From Bacteroidia bacterium (lineage in GTDB: Bacteria > Bacteroidota > Bacteroidia > B-17B0 > Aurantibacillaceae): DNA of 53,293 nt. Location: the NCBI GenBank assembly GCA_026415195.1, contig JAOAHO010000016.1:1-53293 (forward strand). Direction: 5' to 3'. Both the position numbers and the translations under genes were made by a program. This document shows, piece by piece, positions 34,437-42,533 of this stretch; positions within the stretch are counted from its first letter, which is position 1; every line of letters begins with the position of its first letter. The notes beneath the pieces are model-generated. The model saw only the letters and a program-made list of their open reading frames with translations. It did no database searches and was not told where the DNA came from.

Positions 34437-35327
34437 TCAGTATTTTTTGATCTCGGCTTCGGTGGTTTGAATTTCGCGCATCAGAACTTCTGCTTTTTGC
34501 CTGAGGTTTTGGATGTCTTCTTCGTTCTTTTTTATTTTTTCTCTGGCATTTTTGATTTTTTCGGTATTCGACTCATTTTCTTTTTCCAATCGTTTAATGT
34601 CTTTTTCCAGGTCGTTTTGTTCGCTTTGTAATTTTTCCAGAATTTTTTCCGATGATTTTTGTTGTTCCTTTACTGCTCCCGAACTTACCGATACTACTTT
34701 TTTTTGTGCCTCCACTTCTTTCTTTTTTGACTCTAATTTGATTTTGGTTTCGGATAATTCCTTATCATTTTTCTTTATTTCATTTTCCCATTTGAAAATT
34801 TTTTCATTCAGTTCAGTGTTGTCCTCAGATAAGTTTTTTATTTTTTTATCACATTTAACCCATTCCTCTTTCTGGTTTTCCAGCTTTTTTTCATAAAATT
34901 TCTTTTGCGTTGCCGAGGCGTATCGCTTAAACAAGGCTTCAAAAATTTTTATTTTATCGGCATGGTCGTTGGGGTTCAAGAAAGCGCCGCCAAGGTCAAC
35001 GGCCCAGCTAATCGTCGTTTGGCCTGATTTTTTCTGATAGTCAAAAGCAGCATAAATATCTGCCGGGTTATTACCGGCTTCGGTTACGGTTACATTATCG
35101 GCAAATATCTCATTTCCCGATTTTTTTATGTTTTCGGTTTTATACCCTTCCAGGAAGCGGTTCCATTCTTTCCGGCAGAAGTCGTCGTCGGCTTCTTTGA
35201 TTTCGGTTTGCAGGCATGGCTTGTTTCCCACGCTGAATTTCGATTGTGAACTACGGATGTTGATTTGGGCAATTCCGGTAAAATAAAAATACAAAAGAAA
35301 AAAAAACTGAAGTAAAAATTTTTGCAT
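34437..35327 (-). CDS. Exported coiled-coil protein of unknown function
   Basis: The start is placed at the ATG at 35327, which gives a signal peptide (FLLQFFFLLYFYFTGIAQ) and 296 residues. The frame continues upstream but there overlaps the PspC gene in another frame. Residues 20-150 form a small domain with CLQTEIKEADDDFCRKEWNRFLEGY and TTISWAVDLGGAFLNPNDHADKI. Residues 155-296 are a continuous Lys/Glu coiled coil. I do not recognise a named family; it is likely periplasmic. It shares the leftward unit with Nif3 and PspC. Confidence 0.75.
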   Translation of the reverse strand: MQKFLLQFFFLLYFYFTGIAQINIRSSQSKFSVGNKPCLQTEIKEADDDFCRKEWNRFLEGYKTENIKKSGNEIFADNVTVTEAGNNPADIYAAFDYQKKSGQTTISWAVDLGGAFLNPNDHADKIKIFEALFKRYASATQKKFYEKKLENQKEEWVKCDKKIKNLSEDNTELNEKIFKWENEIKKNDKELSETKIKLESKKKEVEAQKKVVSVSSGAVKEQQKSSEKILEKLQSEQNDLEKDIKRLEKENESNTEKIKNAREKIKKNEEDIQNLRQKAEVLMREIQTTEAEIKKY

Positions 35328-35350
35328 ACCGCAAAGGTAGTGGGAAAATA

Positions 35351-35581
35351 TCAGAGTTCCCAAATGTTGGCTTTGGGAAAGAAAATCCGCTGAAAAAAGC
35401 GCTTGTTTTCTTTGAAGAATAACAACACAAAATAAATAATAACGGGGCTGCCGAAAGTAAAAAAAGAAAGATAGACAAAATATTTTCTGATGATGCCGGC
35501 GGGAATGCCTAAGTACTTGCCGATAGAATGGCACACCCCGAAAGCTTTATCTTCAAACCAAAGAATGATGCTTTGGATCAT
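35351..35581 (-). CDS. PspC-domain small membrane protein
   Basis: Seventy-six residues, nearly all a PspC domain. FGVCHSIGKYLGIPAGIIRKYFVY replaces the usual GVCAGLAxYxxxDxxxxR segment, then a hydrophobic helix SPVIIYFVLLFF, and a short basic tail. PspC proteins sense or respond to envelope stress in proteobacteria; in Bacteroidota short solo versions are common. The downstream coiled-coil gene is 23 bases away. Upstream DUF2851 ends ten bases before it. Confidence 0.85.
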   Translation of the reverse strand: MIQSIILWFEDKAFGVCHSIGKYLGIPAGIIRKYFVYLSFFTFGSPVIIYFVLLFFKENKRFFQRIFFPKANIWEL

Positions 35582-35591
35582 ATATGCAAAT

Positions 35592-36860
35592 TTAAAAAAA
35601 TTCCTTTTTCATTATCATACGTCCCAGCTCACAATCCCAACACTTTTTCTTACGGCAAAATTCATTGAAAAGATGAATAATACCCTGGCTTGCCATGGCT
35701 CCGGAACGGTTCAGGGGAAGTTGGTTGAATTTTCTGGTTTTGTAATTATTTTCAATAGGCAAACTTTGCATGATATCAAGCGCCAGTGTTTTGAGAGCAG
35801 GCCGTGAAGTTTTCTCACCATAAAAAAAGAAAAACAACACCCATGCATTCAATACCAGCAAACGTACTGAACCTTGGCCCATGGGTTTGAAAGGAATTCC
35901 GGGGATTGGGGAGATATCTTTTGCAAAAGCATTTTTTATAAATTGAAAAAATTCATTTATTTCAACAGGAAATTGTAAAGTTTGAAAAATATCGGCACTT
36001 CGGTAAAAAAAAGCGGCAAACTGCATCAGGCGCAGCGCTGGATGGTTGGAAGGCCGCATGCCGTGAACCTTAAAAATACCTTCTTCAAGCCGTACTAATT
36101 GATATTTATGTTTTAAGTATTCATATTCCTGCAAAAGTTTTTTTCTGTCGGAGGTTGACGGCAGTTCATAGGCCATCCCCGAAGTGCCCAAATACAACGC
36201 AGCCAATCTGAACAAAGAACTACGCTCTTTTAATGCTGTTGAAACAGGTACTGCCTCCGATAACCGAAACATGGGCAGGGCATTGACATGAAAGCCGAAG
36301 GCCTCCATCATCATGGAATAAAAAAGTTGTTGCCAGTTGTAATTAAAATATGCAAATTTTTTTTCTAAATGTCCGGTTCGTTCTTTTAAGCGGCTAACCG
36401 AAAGGCCTTCAATCCAGGACGTAGCCCACAAAGGTTCAAGGGTTTTATGCATGTCCCTGCAGGGTAATTCGGAAGTAAGCGAATAATTGAACGATTGAAT
36501 TTTTTCAAGCATCTTTTGGTCAATAAAACGGGACATTTCCAATACTCTCTGGCCTTTATGTTTTTCACCGTCTGCTTTCCACACCACATGAAGGATGATA
36601 TTATCATATCCTTGATCAAACTGATGATTGTGCCTGTGCCAGTCAGAGAGGAAAACATGAATTTCCACATTCCCCGCCCATTTGATTCCTTCCGATTCCA
36701 CCATGGCATTAAAGTAATCAGGGCCGGTGGAAGGATTCCTGAAGCCGGGCCGCAATATGGATATTTCCTTTCCGTCGAGGGTAGTTAACCCGGAAATCTT
36801 CGGCAAAATATCTTCCCAAAGAAAATAAAGTAATTCTTCATTAAGAAATTGAACGTTCAC
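35592..36860 (-). CDS. DUF2851 family protein
   Basis: The 422-residue protein begins with EELLYFLWEDILPKISGLTTLDGKEISILRPGFRNPSTGPDYFNA. WAGNVEIHVFLSDWHRHNHQFDQGYDNIILHVVW follows near 80-115; the N-terminus and that His/Asp-rich stretch are characteristic of DUF2851. The second half is helical and ends with a cysteine cluster, CRKKKCWDCELG. The family is almost restricted to Bacteroidota and has no known function; the His/Asp/Cys content suggests metal binding (inference). The start is GTG at 36860. Confidence 0.88.
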   Translation of the reverse strand: MNVQFLNEELLYFLWEDILPKISGLTTLDGKEISILRPGFRNPSTGPDYFNAMVESEGIKWAGNVEIHVFLSDWHRHNHQFDQGYDNIILHVVWKADGEKHKGQRVLEMSRFIDQKMLEKIQSFNYSLTSELPCRDMHKTLEPLWATSWIEGLSVSRLKERTGHLEKKFAYFNYNWQQLFYSMMMEAFGFHVNALPMFRLSEAVPVSTALKERSSLFRLAALYLGTSGMAYELPSTSDRKKLLQEYEYLKHKYQLVRLEEGIFKVHGMRPSNHPALRLMQFAAFFYRSADIFQTLQFPVEINEFFQFIKNAFAKDISPIPGIPFKPMGQGSVRLLVLNAWVLFFFFYGEKTSRPALKTLALDIMQSLPIENNYKTRKFNQLPLNRSGAMASQGIIHLFNEFCRKKKCWDCELGRMIMKKEFF

Positions 36861-36873
36861 ACCAGAGAAGATT

Positions 36874-37566
36874 CTATTGAATACTTTTGAAAAATTCTTC
36901 CATTTCCTGCTTTGATATTATTTTCATATAAGCAGGAATTTCAAATACCGATAATGGAACTTCTTCATTTCTGTATTTTTTTGCCACAAAACGTAATTCC
37001 AACCCCATTCTTTTCAGACGATAATCCATCAGTATGCCTTTGATGGAAAAATAGGGTGTTAAAATGTTGCAATCGGGCATACCTAATTCTTTGGTATAAT
37101 ATACATCAAATGTTTTACCTGGTTCATTAACAAACTCTGCTATCACTTTATGGCATTTTAATCCTGCGATCATTTTGGTCTCTTTGGTTTCGGTAAACTT
37201 CAAAACATATTGGCCGTTTTCTTCTTTAATGGCGTTCTCATCATCGATGCAAGCTTGTTTGATATCCAAAAATTTTACGGTTTGGGCGATGGTCTTTTTT
37301 TCATTATCGCCAATAATAGCCGTTTTGAAAATACCCATGGTGGACATATCAAGCAGAAATTTTTGATTATTGAATTTAAGGGTGGCAGAGGAGGGTGCCA
37401 ACGTGGATAAAGGATGGTTCATGTCGACGCACGTTACATCAAATTCGATGACCCCTTGGTTTTCATATTTTTCTTTAGATCCTTTGCAACTGTAAAAAGC
37501 AGCAAGGTGTATAATAAAAATTAAAAAAACAAACCTCTGATAGAATGAATGTATATACAGAAACAC
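36874..37566 (-). CDS. Probable lipoprotein of unknown function
   Basis: The 230-residue protein begins with a hydrophobic segment ending AAFYSCKG, with Cys27 as possible lipidation site (weak lipobox). The body is beta-rich: GVIEFDVTCVDMNHPL, MIAGLKCHKVIAEF and FDVYYTKELGMPD read like the DUF4412-type lipoprotein carriers (periplasmic fold related to LolA) but the match is uncertain. The only reasonable start is GTG at 37566, as no ATG is near. It lies 12 bases downstream of another small lipoprotein gene. Confidence 0.65.
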   Translation of the reverse strand: MFLYIHSFYQRFVFLIFIIHLAAFYSCKGSKEKYENQGVIEFDVTCVDMNHPLSTLAPSSATLKFNNQKFLLDMSTMGIFKTAIIGDNEKKTIAQTVKFLDIKQACIDDENAIKEENGQYVLKFTETKETKMIAGLKCHKVIAEFVNEPGKTFDVYYTKELGMPDCNILTPYFSIKGILMDYRLKRMGLELRFVAKKYRNEEVPLSVFEIPAYMKIISKQEMEEFFKSIQ

Positions 37567-37578
37567 AAAAAAGGCAGT

Positions 37579-37980
37579 TTACTTAATAACCACTGTTTTG
37601 GATACCCCTTTGCCTTCTTCCAATTTAATAATCCCCGTACCGGTTAAAGTTTGGGTTACCATGATGGTTCCCGTTGGGGTGCTGGAGGGCGTATTTACCA
37701 CTTTGGAAGCGGCTATGTCATAAATAGCAGGGAGTTTGAATGTAAATCTTACATTACCTCCCCCGTCAGTTTCACCACTGGCTTTTAAATCGGCGGTAAC
37801 GGTACTTCCGCTGGCTGTTTTCACCACTGCAAATAATTGAACGGATGCACCAGCAACGCCAACTCCCCCTTGGTCAACTACGGTAATGTTTGCTTTACAT
37901 TCGGTATTTTTTTTGCAAGAAATGAAATAACAATTTCCGCAAATCATAAATACCAACAGTATAGAAGTGATGTATTTCAT
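37579..37980 (-). CDS. Small lipoprotein with an Ig-like/regulatory domain
   Basis: From the ATG at 37980 the 133-residue protein has a lipoprotein signal with FISC lipobox (Cys22). The mature part looks like a carboxypeptidase-regulatory-like or Ig-like beta domain: CKANITVVDQGGVGVAGASVQLFAVV, GNVRFTFKLPAIYDIAASK, and a closing GKGVSKTVVIK. Such domains are widespread carriers without a defined function. The promoter at 37996-38027 precedes it, making this the first gene of the nine-gene leftward unit. The frame continues upstream, but that region is the divergent promoter. Confidence 0.75.
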   Translation of the reverse strand: MKYITSILLVFMICGNCYFISCKKNTECKANITVVDQGGVGVAGASVQLFAVVKTASGSTVTADLKASGETDGGGNVRFTFKLPAIYDIAASKVVNTPSSTPTGTIMVTQTLTGTGIIKLEEGKGVSKTVVIK

Positions 37981-37995
37981 ATTTTTATGGATTAA

Positions 37996-38027
37996 CAAAT
38001 TTATTAAAAAACATGCAAACTGCAAAA
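37996..38027 (-). promoter_or_regulatory. Consensus promoter of the nine-gene leftward unit
   Basis: On the minus strand TTTTG (38027-38023), a 19-base spacer and TAAATTTG (38003-37996) fit the Bacteroidota consensus exactly. It ends 15 bases before the ATG at 37980, so the leader would be about ten bases. Confidence 0.75.
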
Positions 38028-38076
38028 CCTTTTGTAACATTAACCGGTAATTTATGGTAATTTTACGGTTGAAACC

Positions 38077-39156
38077 TTGATTAAACAAAAAATATTCATT
38101 GCCGGGCCTTGTTCTGTCGAATCATACCAACAGTTGGAAGAGACAGCATTGTTTTTTAAAAAACATGCCGATGTAAAATACATCAGAGCTGGTGTATGGA
38201 AGCCCAGAACAAGACCTAATTCTTTCGAGGGTTTGGGCGAAGAAGCATTAAGCTGGATACGGGACATTCAAAAGACTCACAAAACTCCCCCTTTTTTGGT
38301 TGAAGTGGCCAGCAGCGAACATCTGGATTTGGCACTGCAAAATGATATTACTCATATCTGGATTGGTGCAAGAACCAGCGTAAATCCTTTTCTGGTAAGT
38401 GAAATCGCCCAGGCGGCAAGGGGGAACAAACAACTTAATGTTTGGATAAAAAACCCCATGCACCCTGACGTAAACCTTTGGTTAGGGAGTATCGAGCGTT
38501 TTGAAAATGCCGGTGTAGGATTTACGGGTGCCATACATCGGGGGTTTTTTCTGAATTCCAAAAGCCCCTATCGCAACGAACCTAATTGGGCCATCCCATT
38601 ACATCTGAAAACTCTTCGTAACGACATTCCCATACTTTGCGATGTTAGTCATATATCCGGCAACACTGCCTTAATTCCGGAACTGGTCTCTACGGCTCTT
38701 TGGTTGAACTTTGATGGATTCATGATGGAAGTTCATCCCAATCCAAAGAAAGCCTTTACCGATGCCCATCAACAGCTTTCTTTCACTGAATTTTCGGATT
38801 TGCTGTCATGGATATCCTCCTTCGGAAAATTATCGGGTAAGTTGCCCGATGAAATATTACGTTACCGTAAAGAAATCGACCGAATTGATTTTGAAATCAT
38901 TCGTTTACTGCAGGAAAGAATGAACCTTGCCCGACAAATCGGGGAAATAAAAAGCTTGTATCAAATTCCTGTTTTCCAGCAGGAACGATGGCACGAGATA
39001 TTGTCGTCACGCCCGAATTGGGCGCTGCAATCGGGTTTGCCGCCGGCAATGATTGAAAAGATTTGGGAATTAATCCATAACGAAAGCATTTCCATTCAAA
39101 ATCGCCTGATTCAAAAATCTGTTATGCACGAAGATGCAATAAAAAGTAAAGTCTAA
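38077..39156 (+). CDS. Bifunctional DAHP synthase / chorismate mutase (type II)
   Basis: The 359-residue protein joins an N-terminal 3-deoxy-7-phosphoheptulonate synthase domain (about 1-255: FIAGPCSVESYQQL, VKYIRAGVWKPRTRPNSFEGLG, VWIKNPMHPD, CDVSHISGNTALIP, MEVHPNPKKAFTDAHQQL) to a C-terminal AroQ chorismate mutase (about 260-345: EIDRIDFEIIRLLQERMNLARQIGEIK). The fusion is usual in Bacteroidota and lets downstream intermediates control the first shikimate step. The start codon is TTG at 38077, since no ATG lies in frame nearby. A TAATTTTA box at 38058-38065 precedes it by 11 bases and a TTTG lies 23 bases further upstream. Confidence 0.95.
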   Translation: MIKQKIFIAGPCSVESYQQLEETALFFKKHADVKYIRAGVWKPRTRPNSFEGLGEEALSWIRDIQKTHKTPPFLVEVASSEHLDLALQNDITHIWIGARTSVNPFLVSEIAQAARGNKQLNVWIKNPMHPDVNLWLGSIERFENAGVGFTGAIHRGFFLNSKSPYRNEPNWAIPLHLKTLRNDIPILCDVSHISGNTALIPELVSTALWLNFDGFMMEVHPNPKKAFTDAHQQLSFTEFSDLLSWISSFGKLSGKLPDEILRYRKEIDRIDFEIIRLLQERMNLARQIGEIKSLYQIPVFQQERWHEILSSRPNWALQSGLPPAMIEKIWELIHNESISIQNRLIQKSVMHEDAIKSKV

Positions 39157-39217
39157 TTTGAGTTGTAATCAATCGTAACATTTCTTTAAATTTATGCACC
39201 TAAAGTAAAGTAAAACC

Positions 39218-40588
39218 ATGAGTCAGTTTGAACTTATAATGCCAAAAATGGGTGAAAGTGTTGCAGAAGCCACCATTATTCGTTGGGTTAAAAATGAAGG
39301 CGACTATGTGAAAATGGACGAAACCGTCCTTGAAATAGCTACTGATAAGGTGGATAGTGAAATTCCATCGCCTTATGAAGGTAAATTACTGAAAAAACTC
39401 TATAAAGAAGGAGATGTGGTACAGGTGGGCAAACCCATAGCCCTGATTGGTACTGAGGTGGCATCTACCTCTCCTTCACAGGCGGTATCCGAAAGTCCTG
39501 CTTCGGTAACCAAAGAAGCGCCAGCATCGGTAACCAAATCATTTACGACTTCTTCTACGCCCTTAAAAAGTACTTCCTCTGGCGGCAAATTTTATTCGCC
39601 TTTGGTTCGCAACATTGCAAAAGAAGAAGGAATATCTGTTGAAGAACTGGAAAGCATTCAGGGTAGTGGGCTTAACGGAAGGGTAACCAAAGCTGATATC
39701 CTGGCTTATGTGGAAAAGCGAAAAAACGGAAATACATCTGCCTCAACTATATCCGGATCTGATAATGCCATATCGGTGAATGTCAGTTCAGGTTCTTCCG
39801 CTGAAGTTTCGACTGACATTACGGTGTCATCCCATACCATTCTTATACAACGTCCTGCGGTATCGGTTTCAGGTGGTGACGAGATCATCGAAATGGACCG
39901 CATGCGCAAAATCATAGCCGATAATATGGTGATCAGCAAGCATGTGGCTCCGCACGTTACTTCCTTTGTGGAAGCCGATGTTACAAATCTTGTTTTGTGG
40001 AGAGAAAAAGTTAAAAAGGATTTTGAAAAGAGAGAAGGAGAAAAACTCACTTTCACTCCTCTGTTTATTGAAGCCATGGTGAAGGCTGTAAAGGATTTTC
40101 CGATGATTAATGTATCGGTCGATCAGACCCAAACTAAAATCATCAAGAGAAAAAATATCAATATTGGCATGGCCGCCGCTCTTCCAAACGGCAACCTGAT
40201 AGTTCCGGTTATTAAGAATGCCGATGAAAAAAACCTTTTGGGCTTAACCAAAGCCGTTAATGATCTTGCCAACCGTGCACGTCAAAACAAACTGCAGCCC
40301 GATGAAATTCAGGGCGGCACCATCACCATTTCCAATGTAGGAAATTTCGGTAATGTGATGGGAACTCCCATCATTCCCTTGCCACAGGTAGCCATCATGG
40401 CGGTGGGGACCATCAAGAAGAAGCCCGCCGTACTTGAGACACCTCATGGAGATGTGATTGCCATCCGGCACATGATGTTCCTGTCGCTGTCTTATGACCA
40501 CCGTGTGGTGGACGGATCACTGGGTGGCTCTTTCCTGCGCCGTGTTGCTGATTACCTGGAGCAATGGGATGTCAACAGGGAAATCTAA
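39218..40588 (+). CDS. Dihydrolipoamide acyltransferase (E2) of a 2-oxoacid dehydrogenase complex
   Basis: The 456-residue protein has one N-terminal lipoyl domain (1-78) with the lipoylated Lys44 in EIATDKVDSEIP. A Ser/Thr/Pro linker follows, then a peripheral-subunit-binding domain at about 125-168 (FYSPLVRNIAKEEGISVEEL, GLNGRVTKADILAY), a second linker, and the acyltransferase domain from about 225. That domain has IGMAAALPNGNLIVPVI and the catalytic His428/Asp432 in SYDHRVVDGSLGG. The E1 and E3 genes are absent, so whether it serves pyruvate, 2-oxoglutarate or branched-chain oxoacids cannot be decided. The gap before it (39157-39217) carries a TTG-N21-TAAATTTA element. Confidence 0.93.
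   Translation: MSQFELIMPKMGESVAEATIIRWVKNEGDYVKMDETVLEIATDKVDSEIPSPYEGKLLKKLYKEGDVVQVGKPIALIGTEVASTSPSQAVSESPASVTKEAPASVTKSFTTSSTPLKSTSSGGKFYSPLVRNIAKEEGISVEELESIQGSGLNGRVTKADILAYVEKRKNGNTSASTISGSDNAISVNVSSGSSAEVSTDITVSSHTILIQRPAVSVSGGDEIIEMDRMRKIIADNMVISKHVAPHVTSFVEADVTNLVLWREKVKKDFEKREGEKLTFTPLFIEAMVKAVKDFPMINVSVDQTQTKIIKRKNINIGMAAALPNGNLIVPVIKNADEKNLLGLTKAVNDLANRARQNKLQPDEIQGGTITISNVGNFGNVMGTPIIPLPQVAIMAVGTIKKKPAVLETPHGDVIAIRHMMFLSLSYDHRVVDGSLGGSFLRRVADYLEQWDVNREI
39497..39541 (+). repeat. Direct repeat in the E2 linker
   Basis: The 12-base sequence tcggtaaccaaa occurs at 39503-39514 and 39527-39538, 24 bases apart, within two near-identical units coding PASVTKE and PASVTKS. It lies in the flexible linker after the lipoyl domain. 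Confidence 0.8.
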
Positions 40589-40650
40589 ATAATTTTTTAG
40601 CGTAGTATATTAACTCAGTAAACACCCGTTAATTCATAAGATCATACCCA

Positions 40651-40679
40651 CAAATAAAAAACCGGGCATAAAGCCCGGT
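40651..40679 (-). terminator. Terminator after the exported unknown gene
   Basis: ACCGGGC and GCCCGGT (40661-40667 and 40673-40679) form a perfect 7-base stem around ATAAA. On the minus strand the stem is followed by TTTTTATTTG. The U-tract is on the left only, so it mainly serves the gene ending at 40699. Confidence 0.85.
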
Positions 40680-40698
40680 ATTGGGATGCTTTAGTAAA

Positions 40699-41370
40699 TT
40701 ATTCTTCGTCAGAGGCCATCATTTCCACAGGTTTTACATCATCCATTCTTCTGTATTGATGAATTTCGAGGATAGCCATTTCTTGCCAAAGGGTGCTTTG
40801 GTGGATTTTGTCGAGTACATTTTGAAGCAATCCAAGGCGGGCTTCCGGCTGTTGGATTTGCCAAGCTTCCATAAGCATCAGGTCGCATGCGGCATATCCT
40901 TTTTTGGATCTTTTCAGGGCTTCCATACAAATTTCGGAAGGCATGCCGATGTAACGCGTCAGGGAGTCGCACCAGCGTTGGGCAATGTTGTAGCGTTTTT
41001 TTGCCAGGTCGATTTCCGTGTGCATCACCAATCCGATGATGCCGTTCAGTTGGTGTTCGAAAAGCAATTTGTGGGCAAAATTGAGTTCTATCCGGTTGGA
41101 CTTTACCTCATCATACCACACCAGCATTTCGTCCATCAAAGCCTGATTTTCTTTTGCATCAAGCAACATGGGTAATGGCTTGTCGTGGATGATGATTGAC
41201 CAGACCGGAAGCACGGTATTTTCCTTTTGTGCAATTTCCGTTTTAATTTCACCTACAACTGCCTTTGCCGGTGCAGCTTTTTTTACACGCGGCATCAACA
41301 CTTGTTTTTGATTTTGTCCGAGTCCGGCTATCCAGAGGACAGCACAGAGGATGAAGGCCGTTGTTTTCAT
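40699..41370 (-). CDS. Exported protein of unknown function
   Basis: The 223-residue protein has a signal peptide (MKTTAFILCAVLWIAGLGQ), a short Lys/Ala stretch, and then a helical body with no recognisable motif (HDKPLPMLLDAKENQALMDEMLVWYDEV near 66-93). It ends with an acidic tail (MASDEE). No neighbour gives a clue: the E2 gene converges on it and a GT2 gene diverges from it. A 197-base AT-rich region precedes it. Confidence 0.65.
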   Translation of the reverse strand: MKTTAFILCAVLWIAGLGQNQKQVLMPRVKKAAPAKAVVGEIKTEIAQKENTVLPVWSIIIHDKPLPMLLDAKENQALMDEMLVWYDEVKSNRIELNFAHKLLFEHQLNGIIGLVMHTEIDLAKKRYNIAQRWCDSLTRYIGMPSEICMEALKRSKKGYAACDLMLMEAWQIQQPEARLGLLQNVLDKIHQSTLWQEMAILEIHQYRRMDDVKPVEMMASDEE

Positions 41371-41567
41371 AACAATTCGTTTTTAAAGGTTTGACTTGTG
41401 TTCCAAAACAACCGGCCGGTGTGTGTTGGATTTCTTATTTAATTGTACGTCATGATTATTAAAAAGTTGCAATGGTGTATAAATTTTTCTTGAACATTGT
41501 GTTATGAAAAAGTAAAGCAGGTTAAAGGGAAAATTTCCTGAGGAATAAGTATCTTTACAAAACAGGC

Positions 41568-42521
41568 ATGGATTTAAGCATTGTCATCCCTTTGCTGAAC
41601 GAAAGAGAATCGCTGGAGGAACTGGAAAGCAGGATACGTTCGGTAATGGAAAAAGAAAAATATTCTTATGAAATTTTATTTATTGATGACGGAAGCACCG
41701 ACGGTTCGTGGGATGAAATACTGAAATTAAGATCTGCCAATCCTCATGTAAAAGGTATTCGTTTTGTCCGTAACTACGGGAAATCTCCTGCTTTACATTG
41801 CGGATTTCAAATGAGCAAGGGCCATGTGGTGATTACCATGGATGCCGACCTTCAGGATTCCCCTGAAGAAATTCCGGCGCTCTATCGGATGATTGTGCAT
41901 GAAGGTTACGATTTGGTAAGCGGATGGAAAAAGAAAAGGCATGACCCCGTACTGACCAAAAACATTCCCAGCAAGCTTTTTAATTTCGTAACTTCTTGTC
42001 TTAGTGGCATCCGCCTGCACGATATGAATTGCGGGCTGAAGGCCTATAAAGGCGAGTTGGCAAGGCATCTGGAAGTTTTTGGCGAAATGCACCGCTTCAC
42101 GCCGGTACTGGCCAAAGAAGCAGGGTATCCAAAGATTACCGAGAAAGAAGTGTTGCACAGCCCGCGCAAACACGGCAAAAGCAAGTTCGGGATGAGCCGA
42201 TTTATTAACGGGTTCCTCGACCTGATTACCCTTTTATTTCTGAGCCGATTCGGAAAAAAACCCATGCATATTTTTGGCTTACTGGGCGTGATGTTGTTTT
42301 TAATCGGATTTTTATTCGCTGCCTATCTGGGTTTCCACAAGATTTATTGCGTGTGGAACCACATCCCTGCGCGGCTCATTACCCAAAGGCCTTCTTTTTA
42401 TCTTTCCCTTACGTGCATCATATTGGGATGCATGTTTTTTGTGGCAGGATTTTTGGGTGAACTCATCCTCCGCAACAGCCCGGAACGAAATAAATACCTC
42501 ATCAAAGAAACTTTGGCGTAG
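41568..42521 (+). CDS. GT2 family glycosyltransferase (DPM/GtrB-like)
   Basis: The 317-residue protein begins DLSIVIPLLNERESLEELESRI, contains FIDDGSTDGSWDEI and the metal-binding DAD in VVITMDADLQDSPEEIP. It ends with two membrane helices at about 232-255 and 270-300. The DPM1/GtrB-like family moves a sugar from a nucleotide onto a polyprenyl phosphate lipid carrier. It could supply lipid-linked sugars for a GT-C enzyme such as the one at 23881-25518 (inference). A TATCTTTA box ends 11 bases upstream of the start. Confidence 0.92.
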   Translation: MDLSIVIPLLNERESLEELESRIRSVMEKEKYSYEILFIDDGSTDGSWDEILKLRSANPHVKGIRFVRNYGKSPALHCGFQMSKGHVVITMDADLQDSPEEIPALYRMIVHEGYDLVSGWKKKRHDPVLTKNIPSKLFNFVTSCLSGIRLHDMNCGLKAYKGELARHLEVFGEMHRFTPVLAKEAGYPKITEKEVLHSPRKHGKSKFGMSRFINGFLDLITLLFLSRFGKKPMHIFGLLGVMLFLIGFLFAAYLGFHKIYCVWNHIPARLITQRPSFYLSLTCIILGCMFFVAGFLGELILRNSPERNKYLIKETLA

Positions 42522-42533
42522 TATTTTAAGGTT

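Noticed and set aside
34513-34896. 127-codon Ser/Phe-rich frame on the plus strand
   Set aside because: It is the antisense reading of the Lys/Glu coiled coil, which routinely yields Ser/Phe-rich open frames.
35328-35534. N-terminal extension of the coiled-coil protein upstream of 35327
   Set aside because: The extra 69 residues overlap the PspC gene in another frame and lack export features, whereas the ATG at 35327 begins a clean signal peptide.
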